A stretch of 64,000 nt of DNA from Pseudomonas migulae NBRC 103157 (lineage in GTDB: Bacteria > Pseudomonadota > Gammaproteobacteria > Pseudomonadales > Pseudomonadaceae). The DNA is taken from positions 1-64,000 of the forward strand of contig NZ_BDAG01000031.1 in assembly GCF_002091715.1 (NCBI RefSeq), given 5' to 3'. The notes below the pieces were generated by a model. The model worked only from the letters and a program-made list of their open reading frames with translations, searched no databases and was not told where the DNA came from. Made by a program: the position numbers and the translations under genes. Of this stretch, positions 16,012 through 23,462 are shown piece after piece. The first letter of the stretch is position 1. Every line of letters begins with the position of its first letter.

Positions 16012-17562
16012 ATGAAAACCTCCCTGATCCTCGGCCTGCTCCTGACCGGCAGCCTTCATTGCATCGCCGATACGTTGCCCTTGAGCCCTGAGGAAAGCGC
16101 CGGTAAACGGTTGTACCGCGAGGGTGTGTCGAGTAGCGGCGAGCCGATCATGGCCCGGGTCGGGGCGGCGGGCATGCTGCTGCCGGCCACCAGCCTGCCG
16201 TGCGCCAACTGCCACGGCACCGATGGCCTGGGCCGGCCCGAGGGCGGGGTGCGACCGCCGGAACTGAGCTGGTCGCGTCTGACCAGCACCTACGGCCAAC
16301 GGCAAATCAACGGCCGCAACTACCCGGCGTACACCGAAGGCACCCTGGCGCGGGCGATCCAGGAGGGCCGTGATCCCGGCAACAATCACCTCGACCCGGC
16401 GATGCCGCGGTTCGTGCTCTCGATGAACGATCAGCGCAACCTCACGGCCTACCTCAAACGCCTGGCCGATGAGCGCGACCCCGGCTTGACGCCTGACAGC
16501 CTGCACGTGGGCACGCTGTTGCCCAGTCAGGGAGCGTTGGCCGAGGAGGGCGCGACGGTGGCCGCAGTGCTCAACGGCAGCGTGGCGCGAATCAACAAGG
16601 CGGGGGGGATTCATGGTCGGCAGTTGCGCCTGACAATCCTCGATCCGGGGCCGGACCGTATCAGTGCCGAGCGGGCGCTGGATCAGTTGATCGATCAGGA
16701 GCAGGTGTTTGCCCTGATCGCGCCACTGGCACCGGCACTCGACACGCAACTGGTTTCGCGTCTGGAGCAGGCGGGCATTCCGCTGATCGGCCCACTTTCG
16801 TTGCAGGGCACGGCGCAGAGCAGTCGGCAGATTTTCGAACCGATGCCGGGGGCGCGCGAACAACTGATCGCCCTGGCCGATTACGCCTCCGCCAGTTTGC
16901 GCGTACTCCAGGGCCCCACGCTGATTACCTACACCGAAGATCCCGGTCAACGACTGGCAGCGCAGACCCTCAGCCAGTACCTGCAAGATCACGCCTGGCA
17001 AAATGTCAGCCTCAAGGCCTACGACTCGGCACAGGACGAACTGCCGCTGGGTTCGCGCTCAGTGTTTTACCTGGGCTGCGGCAGTGATTTCAGCCACCTC
17101 GCCGAGCGGTTGCAGACGGCGGGGCAGGTTCCGTACCTGTTCGCCATGTCGAATCAGGTGGCGGGTGACCTTTTACAAGTGCCCAACGGTTTTTCCCGGC
17201 GGGTGTTCCTGTCCTATCCGTTCGTGCCCAGCGACTGGACCCTGGCCGGACGCCTGGCCCTGACCCAACTGCGCGAACAGCAGGGGCTTGGCGGCCAGCA
17301 CGCGGTGCTGCAAGTCGGCGCGTTCAGTTCGATGCTGCTGCTCAGTGAAGGCATGAAGCAGGCCGGGCGCGACGCCAGCCGCGAGAAGCTGATCAATGCG
17401 CTGGAAGGCCTGCATGACTTCGATACCGGACTGACTCCGCGCCTCAGCTTCGGACCGGGCCGACGCCTGGGCCTGAACGGCGCGCATATCGTCACCGTGG
17501 ACTTGCCCGATCAGCGCTTCTACCTGGTCGCGCCTTACAAGCCCATTACCGCGACACCCTGA
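16012..17562 (+). CDS. Cytochrome c / periplasmic-binding-protein fusion
   Basis: The 516-residue protein has a signal peptide (SLILGLLLTGSLHCIA). A cytochrome c domain comes first, with haem motif CANCHG (Cys64, Cys67, His68) and a likely Met ligand in MPRFVLSM. From about residue 165 it has a Leu/Ile/Val-binding-protein-like domain (VGTLLPSQGALAEEGATVAAVLNGSVARINKAGGIHGRQL). No permease genes accompany it, so it is not a standard ABC importer. In this operon it may accept electrons from the oxidase or sense a ligand linked to redox state. The domain calls are secure; the role is inference. Confidence 0.85.
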   Translation: MKTSLILGLLLTGSLHCIADTLPLSPEESAGKRLYREGVSSSGEPIMARVGAAGMLLPATSLPCANCHGTDGLGRPEGGVRPPELSWSRLTSTYGQRQINGRNYPAYTEGTLARAIQEGRDPGNNHLDPAMPRFVLSMNDQRNLTAYLKRLADERDPGLTPDSLHVGTLLPSQGALAEEGATVAAVLNGSVARINKAGGIHGRQLRLTILDPGPDRISAERALDQLIDQEQVFALIAPLAPALDTQLVSRLEQAGIPLIGPLSLQGTAQSSRQIFEPMPGAREQLIALADYASASLRVLQGPTLITYTEDPGQRLAAQTLSQYLQDHAWQNVSLKAYDSAQDELPLGSRSVFYLGCGSDFSHLAERLQTAGQVPYLFAMSNQVAGDLLQVPNGFSRRVFLSYPFVPSDWTLAGRLALTQLREQQGLGGQHAVLQVGAFSSMLLLSEGMKQAGRDASREKLINALEGLHDFDTGLTPRLSFGPGRRLGLNGAHIVTVDLPDQRFYLVAPYKPITATP

Positions 17563-17577
17563 CCGGAGGCCTCGATC

Positions 17578-18531
17578 ATGAAGCTCAAGACCCTGTTGAT
17601 CCTGCTGACCCTGTGGTTGCCCGCGGCATTCGGCAGCAATGGTCCAGTGGCCGCGCGGGTCAATGGCGAGGAGATTTCCGAGTTTCGTCTCGAGCGTTAC
17701 TTCGCCGAGTACCTGGAGGATCAGGGCCGGGCGCTGGGCAGCATTCGCAATCCCGCGGCGTACAAGCAATTGCGCCAGAAGGCGCTGGATGCGTTGATCG
17801 ACCGCGAGTTGCTGTGGCAGGAAGCGCTCAGGCGTGGAGTGGTGATCAGCGATGCCGCGGTGCAAAGCCAGGTTGAACAGACCCGGCAGGCCATTGGCGG
17901 TGCCGAGAAATTCGCTCGTCGTCTGGAGGACGCCGGTTTCGACGAGGCCGGTTTTGTCGAATACACCCGCCGTGAGCTCGCGGCCCGGCAGGTGTTTGCC
18001 GACCTGACCACCGTCGATGGACCGGACGAAAAACAGGTCCGGGCATTCTATGAAGAACACCGCGCCGAGATGCGTCGGCCCGAAGCAGTACAGGCGCGGC
18101 ACATCCTGATCAAGGTGCCTCAGGATGCCGATGCCGCCACAGTCGAAGCGGCCCGGCTACGCTTGCTCGAGTTGCAAGTGAAAATCAGCCAGGGCGCCGA
18201 CTTTGCCAGCGTGGCCCGGACCGGTTCGGAAGATGCGTCCGCGAGCGAAGGTGGAGATCTGGGTTATTTTCCTCGTGGACGAATGCTGCCCGCGTTTGAA
18301 ACGGCAGCCTTTGCCCTGGCGCCGGGTACGGTCAGTGAACCTGTTCGCACACCGCTGGGCTGGCACTTGATCTACGTACAGAACCACTTGGAGGCGGCCG
18401 ATGTCTCAGAGCAACAGGGACTTGAACGGGTTCGGGCGTACCTTTCCCGACAACAACAGGTCGAGGTCCGTCTTCGGGTTCTGGCGCAGTTGCGATCGCG
18501 CAATCGAATCGAACGGATTGACGATGACTGA
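17578..18531 (+). CDS. Periplasmic parvulin-type peptidyl-prolyl isomerase
   Basis: The 317-residue protein has a signal peptide (LLILLTLWLPAAFG) and a SurA-like helical N-domain (VNGEEISEFRLERYFAEYL). A parvulin domain lies at about residues 165-265, with ARHILIKV, GGDLGYFPRGRMLPAFE and VSEPVRTPLGWHLIYV. It assists folding or release of exported proteins. As the last gene of the mnxG run it may help fold the giant oxidase before its export. A long helical tail follows the catalytic domain. Confidence 0.88.
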   Translation: MKLKTLLILLTLWLPAAFGSNGPVAARVNGEEISEFRLERYFAEYLEDQGRALGSIRNPAAYKQLRQKALDALIDRELLWQEALRRGVVISDAAVQSQVEQTRQAIGGAEKFARRLEDAGFDEAGFVEYTRRELAARQVFADLTTVDGPDEKQVRAFYEEHRAEMRRPEAVQARHILIKVPQDADAATVEAARLRLLELQVKISQGADFASVARTGSEDASASEGGDLGYFPRGRMLPAFETAAFALAPGTVSEPVRTPLGWHLIYVQNHLEAADVSEQQGLERVRAYLSRQQQVEVRLRVLAQLRSRNRIERIDDD

Positions 18532-18539
18532 AGGTTCCC

Positions 18540-18553
18540 CCCCAATAGTGGGG
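18540..18553. promoter_or_regulatory. CCCC-N6-GGGG palindrome, site 1 of the T2SS/csg promoter
   Basis: CCCCAATAGTGGGG with flanking TTCC/GGAA complementarity lies about 120 bp upstream of the -24 element at 18672. The distance is typical for an enhancer site of a sigma-54 activator. The core is nearly identical to 6508-6521. Confidence 0.55.
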
Positions 18554-18580
18554 AAAGCTTCAGCGCAACGCCGTGTGCTT

Positions 18581-18594
18581 CCCCGCCTTTGGGG
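18581..18594. promoter_or_regulatory. CCCC-N6-GGGG palindrome, site 2 of the T2SS/csg promoter
   Basis: CCCCGCCTTTGGGG is the second copy, with centre 41 bases (about four helical turns) after the first. Two same-face sites about 80 and 120 bp upstream of a sigma-54 promoter are what enhancer-binding proteins normally use. Confidence 0.55.
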
Positions 18595-18670
18595 GCGAGG
18601 GTTGCCCGAACGAAAAGGCTTTTCCATGGATATCAATTACATGCAGCGGTAAATCAGCCGGTGCTCAGCC

Positions 18671-18686
18671 TGGCATGAAGTGTGCG
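18671..18686 (+). promoter_or_regulatory. Sigma-54 promoter of the receiver-T2SS-csgEFG operon
   Basis: TGGCATgaagtgTGCG has GG at 18672-18673 and GC at 18684-18685, spaced by 10 bases. The -12 element is TGC rather than TTGC. The start would be near 18697, about 57 bases before the TTG start of the receiver gene. Confidence 0.6.
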
Positions 18687-18753
18687 TTAGCCTCAGTAAG
18701 GCGCGCACTCCGTCAGGCTCGGAACTCGGACCTGCGGTTTCAAGGAGTCCACC

Positions 18754-19287
18754 TTGTTAAACAAAGTACTGGTTGTCGAAGACGAAGAGCTTCTTGCCGA
18801 AAACCTCAAGGATTACCTTCAGGCGCAAGAACTGGACGTCCGGATTGCACATGACGGTGCGACGGGTATCGGTGAAGCCGAACAGTTTGCACCCGATGTG
18901 ATGGTGTTCGATTACCGCTTGCCCGATATGGAAGGCTTCGAAGTGCTCGGTGCCATCCGCCAGAACAGGAAGTGTCATTTTGTGCTGATTACCGGGCACC
19001 CAACCGCTGAAGTCTGTGAGCGGGCCCGGCAACTGGGAGTCAGCCATATCCTGTTCAAACCGTTTCCATTGGCGGAGCTGGCCCGTGCAGTCTGTGACCT
19101 TCTGGGCATGGAGCGCGGACTCAAGGCAGGCATGAGCCGATCCGAAGGTTTTGTCGAGCGACGCCAGAGCAAGACCGAGAGTTTCCCGCTGCAGTTGTAC
19201 GATGGCAGTTGGGTGCTGGCGGATCGTCGACGAAATTCATCGACCTCCAGGGCACCGGACGACGAACAATTGCTCACCGGGGAGTAG
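18754..19287 (+). CDS. Stand-alone response-regulator receiver protein
   Basis: Translation starts at TTG 18754 behind AAGGAG. The 177-residue protein is a single receiver domain with the acidic pair in VVEDEE, phosphorylatable Asp53 in MVFDYRLPD, the Thr of LITGHP and the Lys of LFKPF. A tail of about 55 residues has no recognisable output domain. The start (VLVVEDEELLAENLKDYL) is strikingly like that of the MnxR receiver in this window (ILLVEDDELLAENIQTYL). It could take phosphate from the MnxS kinases and act as a sink or a protein-interaction switch. It is the first gene of the T2SS-csg operon. Confidence 0.9.
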   Translation: MLNKVLVVEDEELLAENLKDYLQAQELDVRIAHDGATGIGEAEQFAPDVMVFDYRLPDMEGFEVLGAIRQNRKCHFVLITGHPTAEVCERARQLGVSHILFKPFPLAELARAVCDLLGMERGLKAGMSRSEGFVERRQSKTESFPLQLYDGSWVLADRRRNSSTSRAPDDEQLLTGE

Positions 19288-19371
19288 TGGCGCGACAAGC
19301 CGTTCCGGTGATCGCCGTAATTGCTCGCCGCGTCGACAGGGCTCAAAGCCCCCGGCGTTGGAGAGCAAGCC

Positions 19372-21078
19372 ATGGATCGTCTATCCCTTGCCGTCGAACC
19401 GGCGCAGTCGGAATGTGAACCGTCTCGCTTTTCCAGTGAGCAACTGTCCCAGGCACGATCGCTGGCCGCCAGTTCCGGCGAACGTATGCTTGAAGCCCTT
19501 GGGGTGTTGTGCGAACTGGCCCCCATGCCCTTCATCCAGCGCCTCGGCGCAACCCTGCATTACCCGGTGCTCGAGACCGACAGCCTGTTCAAGGCCACCC
19601 CGGTGTTCGACCGAGTCACCCTGGCCCAATGCCTCAAGCGCGAATTCATCCTGCTGCGTCACGACGATGCGGTCATCGGTGTGTTTGCCGATCCGTTCGA
19701 CCCGGCCCGTCTGGCCTGGATCGATGACTGTCTGCACGGCGCACCGCTGTACCTGGTGCATGCCGACGACCTGAAGGCGTATCTGGCGCGCCACGAAGAG
19801 AGCTTCCACGCGGTGGAATCGCTCAACGCCCAGGCTGACGCCAACATCGAAGTCGATACCCTGCAAAGCCTGTCCCTGACCAGCATCAGCGAAGACGCCA
19901 GCGTCGTCGTCAAACTGGTCAACTCGACCTTGTACGACGCCTTGAAAATGCACGCCAGCGATATTCATCTGGGCACCACCGGCAGCGGTCTGGTGATCAA
20001 GTACCGCATCGACGGCGTGCTCAACAACATCAGCAAGATCCAGGGCAGCGAGTTTGCCGAACAGGTGATTTCCCGGGTCAAGGTCATGGCCGAACTGGAC
20101 ATTGGCGAGAAACGCGTACCTCAGGACGGTCGCTTCAAGATTGGCATCAGTGGCCGGCAGATCGACTTCCGGGTCTCGATCATGCCGAGCATTTTCGGCG
20201 AAGACGCGGTGCTGCGGGTGCTCGACAAACAGGACTTGGCGGACAAGGTCTGCGGCGTCCAGTTGCAAGCGCTGGGCTTTGAAGACGAAACCCTGCGGCA
20301 GCTGCGCAGGCTGGCCGCCGAACCCTACGGCATGGTGCTGGTGACCGGCCCCACCGGCAGCGGCAAGACCACCACGCTGTACGCGATGATCACCGAGATC
20401 AACCACGGCGTGGACAAGATCATCACCATTGAAGACCCGGTGGAATACCAGTTGCCGGGCGTGCTGCAAATACCGGTCAACGAGAAGAAAGGCCTGACCT
20501 TCGCCCGGGGGCTGCGCTCGATCCTGCGCCATGACCCGGACAAGATCATGGTCGGTGAAATCCGCGACCCCGACACCGCGCAGATCGCCGTGCAATCGGC
20601 GCTCACCGGGCACCTGGTGTTCACCACCATCCACGCCAACAACGTGTTCGATGTCATCGGCCGTTTCACCCAGATGGAAATCGACCCCTACAGCCTCGTC
20701 TCCGCGCTCAATGCCGTGCTGGCCCAGCGCTTGATCCGCCTGGTCTGCACCACGTGCAGCGCGCCGAGTCACCCGACCGACGATGAATTGCGCGCCTCGG
20801 GCCTTGATCCGCATAACGTCGATCACTATCGCTTCGTTCACGGCAAGGGGTGCGGCCATTGCCGGGGCACCGGTTATCGCGGGCGCACGGCGATTGCCGA
20901 GCTGCTGCACCTGGACGACGAGCTGCGGCAGATGATCGTCGAGCGCCAACCGATTTCGAAAATCAAGGTCCATGCGTGCAAACGTGGCTTGCGCCTGCTG
21001 CGCGAGTCGGCGCTGGAACTGGTTGCAGAGGGGCGGACCACGCTTGAGGAGATCAATCGTGTCACTTTTGTCTCGTGA
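19372..21078 (+). CDS. gspE: Type II secretion ATPase GspE
   Basis: The start at 19372 has GGAGA upstream. The 568-residue protein has an N-terminal GspE/PilB domain and the secretion ATPase core. The core has Walker A GPTGSGKT (326-333), the Asp box ITIEDPVEYQ, Walker B region KIMVGEIRDPDTA, the His box LVFTTIHANN and a tetracysteine zinc site CTTC (459-462) with CGHC (494-497). It powers pseudopilus assembly at the cytoplasmic face with GspF. The next gene overlaps its end. GspE and PilB are hard to tell apart by motifs, but the pairing with a secretin and pseudopilins supports the secretion role. Confidence 0.94.
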   Translation: MDRLSLAVEPAQSECEPSRFSSEQLSQARSLAASSGERMLEALGVLCELAPMPFIQRLGATLHYPVLETDSLFKATPVFDRVTLAQCLKREFILLRHDDAVIGVFADPFDPARLAWIDDCLHGAPLYLVHADDLKAYLARHEESFHAVESLNAQADANIEVDTLQSLSLTSISEDASVVVKLVNSTLYDALKMHASDIHLGTTGSGLVIKYRIDGVLNNISKIQGSEFAEQVISRVKVMAELDIGEKRVPQDGRFKIGISGRQIDFRVSIMPSIFGEDAVLRVLDKQDLADKVCGVQLQALGFEDETLRQLRRLAAEPYGMVLVTGPTGSGKTTTLYAMITEINHGVDKIITIEDPVEYQLPGVLQIPVNEKKGLTFARGLRSILRHDPDKIMVGEIRDPDTAQIAVQSALTGHLVFTTIHANNVFDVIGRFTQMEIDPYSLVSALNAVLAQRLIRLVCTTCSAPSHPTDDELRASGLDPHNVDHYRFVHGKGCGHCRGTGYRGRTAIAELLHLDDELRQMIVERQPISKIKVHACKRGLRLLRESALELVAEGRTTLEEINRVTFVS

Positions 21079-21862
21079 TCGTTTTGTCGCCGTCATCGGC
21101 GCCAGTGGTATCGGCCTCGGCCAACGCCGTGGCAGCGAAACCCTGTGGCTGGGCAGCGTCGGATTCATCGACGAAGGCTTTCACGCCTGGGCGGTGGCGT
21201 TGGACACCCTTGACCATCTGCTGGCCGACCACACCCGTGCCGGTGCCGAATTGAGCGTGGTGATTTCCGGGCACTTCAGCCGCTTTTGCCTGGTGCCGTG
21301 GAGCGAACAGATCAGCAGTCCCGACGAGTTGATCGGCTTTGCCCGGCTGTGCTTCGAAGACCTTTACGGTGCGCCGGCTCAACCCTGGAGCCTGGTGCTC
21401 TCGGCAGAACCGGCGGGTTACGACCGGATTGCCTGCGCGCTGCCGCAGGAATTGCTGGGGCGTCTGCGCACACTGGTCAGCGCCCGTGGCCTGCGCTTGC
21501 GTTCGGTGCAGCCGTACCTGATGGCGGCGTTCAACCATTTCGACAAAAGCCTCGATACCGGCAACTTCCTGTTCGTGGTCGCTGAACCGGTGCGCAGCGT
21601 GTTGCTGCTGGCACGGGAAGGCCGCTGGGCCTCGGTGCGTTCGGTGGGCAGCAGCGACAGCGACGCCGCACTGACTGCACTGATCGGCCGCGAAAGCCAA
21701 TTGCAGGCCTCCACCAACGAGCGGCCATTGAACGTCTACCTGCATGCCCCTGCACGCATCGACGTGCAGCCCGATGTCCCCGACGTGCACTTGCGCACCC
21801 TTGAAGAAGGCCGGACACCCGTACGCGATTGCCTGTACGTCATGTCCCGGGCGGTGGCCTGA
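21059..21862 (+). CDS. PilM/GspL-like cytoplasmic assembly protein
   Basis: I place the start at the GTG at 21059, behind GAGGAG, overlapping the gspE end by 20 bases. The 267-residue product is soluble. By position between gspE and a PilN-like gene it matches the PilM-like part of split GspL systems. Primary motifs are weak (FVAVIGASGIGLGQRR at the start and FNHFDKSLDTGNFLFVVAEP near residue 165), so the assignment rests on gene order. PilM-like proteins form a cytoplasmic ring that binds PilN and the ATPase. Confidence 0.6.
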   Translation: MSLLSRDRFVAVIGASGIGLGQRRGSETLWLGSVGFIDEGFHAWAVALDTLDHLLADHTRAGAELSVVISGHFSRFCLVPWSEQISSPDELIGFARLCFEDLYGAPAQPWSLVLSAEPAGYDRIACALPQELLGRLRTLVSARGLRLRSVQPYLMAAFNHFDKSLDTGNFLFVVAEPVRSVLLLAREGRWASVRSVGSSDSDAALTALIGRESQLQASTNERPLNVYLHAPARIDVQPDVPDVHLRTLEEGRTPVRDCLYVMSRAVA

Positions 21863-21863
21863 A

Positions 21864-22409
21864 ATGCGCACCCTGAACCTGGACTTTCAGCCGCGTCGCC
21901 GCTCCGGCCCGTTGGGCTGGAGCCTGTTGGCCGGGGGCGTGGTGCTGACCCTGAGTTGCGTCCTGGTTCAGCAGCACCTCAGTGATGAAACCGCGCAACA
22001 GCAGGGGCATCTGCAAACCACCCAGCGCGTTCTCACCGGCGACAGCGGTGACAAAGTCAGCCTGACCCCGGCGCAAATACGCGAGCAGGCGCAGAACCTC
22101 GCCGAGATGCGCAAGGTCTCCCAGCAACTGCGCCGGCCCTGGGAAAACCTGTTCGCGATGCTTGAAGCCATGCCTCGCGAAAACATCGCCTTGCTGACCC
22201 TGACACCCGACGCCCGCAAGGGCCAGGTGCGGATCAGCGCCGAGGCCAAAGACCTGGATGCCATGCTCGACTTCCACCGCAACCTCGAGGCCAGCGACGA
22301 GCTGTCCGATGTGTCGCTGCTCAGCCACGAAATCGTGGCCAACGTGCCGGAGCACCCGGTGCAATTCAACCTGTCGGCTACCTGGGAGATTGGCGATGCG
22401 AATCCCTAG
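21864..22409 (+). CDS. PilN-like inner-membrane assembly protein
   Basis: The 181-residue protein has a short cytoplasmic start (MRTLNLDFQPRRR) that resembles the PilM-binding INLLP-type motif of PilN. One membrane segment follows (about residues 19-36), then a coiled-coil-like stretch and a small periplasmic ferredoxin-like domain. It overlaps the next gene by 14 bases. Together with the PilM-, PilO- and PilP-like neighbours it forms the alignment complex between ATPase and secretin, in the type IV pilus/MSHA style rather than the classical GspL/GspM style. Confidence 0.7.
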   Translation: MRTLNLDFQPRRRSGPLGWSLLAGGVVLTLSCVLVQQHLSDETAQQQGHLQTTQRVLTGDSGDKVSLTPAQIREQAQNLAEMRKVSQQLRRPWENLFAMLEAMPRENIALLTLTPDARKGQVRISAEAKDLDAMLDFHRNLEASDELSDVSLLSHEIVANVPEHPVQFNLSATWEIGDANP

Positions 22410-22944
22410 ATTGATCGTCCACGAATACCTGCAAGGCCTGGGCATTCCCGGTCTGGTGGGGCTGGCGATGCTGGTGCTGGCGTTGGTCTATGGCCTGGCG
22501 GGACTGCTACCGGACTGGCAGTCGCTGCAACAGCTCAGCCAGCAGACCCGCGAAGCCGGCGATTACCTGGCCAGGGTTGAAGACGGCAGCGTCGCCCCCC
22601 CGGTGGTGCCGCAACGTCAGCTCGACGACTTCCACAGCAAGTTGCCTTCGCAACCTCAGGCCACGGTGGCCATCGACAGGATCTACGCCCTGGCGGCCCA
22701 GGAACACATCACCCTGGCACGGGGTGAATACGCCCTGGGCATCGACCCCAAGACGCATCTGGCCCGCTATCAGATTCTGCTGCCGGTGCGCGGCAGCTAC
22801 CCGCAACTGCGGCGCTTTCTGCATGCCTTGCTCGGCCAGTTGCCGGCGGTGGTGGTGGAGGACGTGGAGTTCCAGCGCAAGAAAATCGCCGACACCGACC
22901 TGACCGGGCGGATCCGCATGACCCTTTACCTGTCGAGGTCATGA
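22396..22944 (+). CDS. PilO/GspM-like inner-membrane assembly protein
   Basis: The 182-residue protein has one membrane segment (about residues 15-38: GIPGLVGLAMLVLALVYGLAGLLP). A heptad-like region follows, then a C-terminal ferredoxin-like fold (YQILLPVRGSYPQLRRFLHALL ... VVVEDVEFQRKK), the pattern of PilO. It overlaps both neighbours. Its partner is the PilN-like protein. The family assignment is based on topology, size and gene order. Confidence 0.7.
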   Translation: MRIPRLIVHEYLQGLGIPGLVGLAMLVLALVYGLAGLLPDWQSLQQLSQQTREAGDYLARVEDGSVAPPVVPQRQLDDFHSKLPSQPQATVAIDRIYALAAQEHITLARGEYALGIDPKTHLARYQILLPVRGSYPQLRRFLHALLGQLPAVVVEDVEFQRKKIADTDLTGRIRMTLYLSRS

Positions 22945-23462
22945 TGAATACCAAGCGCGTAGCGGGGTGGGTGGGGTTCTTCGGCATCGCGGCGGCGCTG
23001 GCCTGGTTGCCCGATTACTTCATGCCGGCCGATGAGGACGATGCCAGCGTGGCCGTCGTCGCCAACCCGACCCACAGCAAAACCCGTGGCGCCCTGCCTG
23101 CCGCACCAGCGTCTGGCAAACCGGCGGTGGTGAAAGACTTGAGCCCGGCAGGTGACCTGTTCGCCGCCCGCAGCTGGAAAGCGGCGCCGACCCTCGCCAG
23201 CGTCATCGAACAACCCGCCAATGAACCCCCGGTGGTGCAAGCCCCCAGCGCACCGCCGATGCCTTTCCAGTTCGTCGGGAGGCTGGATGACCGTTCCGAC
23301 CTGCAAGTGTTTTTGCAGAACGGCGAAAAAATATACGTCGTACGCAAAGGGGATGTGATCGACGAAACCTGGCGGATCGAAGCCATTTCCGATGTGGAAC
23401 TGAGCTTCGTCTACCTGCCTTTGCATGTGTTCCAGACCTTGTCTGTGGGGAGCGCGCCATGA
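22941..23462 (+). CDS. GspC/PilP-like secretin-interacting protein
   Basis: The 173-residue protein has an N-terminal membrane segment (about residues 9-25), then a Pro/Ala-rich linker. A C-terminal HR/PilP-like beta domain follows (PMPFQFVGRLDDRSDLQVFLQNGEKIYVVRKGDVIDETWRI shortened here to its core GRLDD...GEKIYVV). Such domains contact the N0 domain of the secretin and link inner and outer membrane parts. It overlaps the PilO-like gene and the secretin gene by 4 bases each. Confidence 0.75.
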   Translation: MMNTKRVAGWVGFFGIAAALAWLPDYFMPADEDDASVAVVANPTHSKTRGALPAAPASGKPAVVKDLSPAGDLFAARSWKAAPTLASVIEQPANEPPVVQAPSAPPMPFQFVGRLDDRSDLQVFLQNGEKIYVVRKGDVIDETWRIEAISDVELSFVYLPLHVFQTLSVGSAP

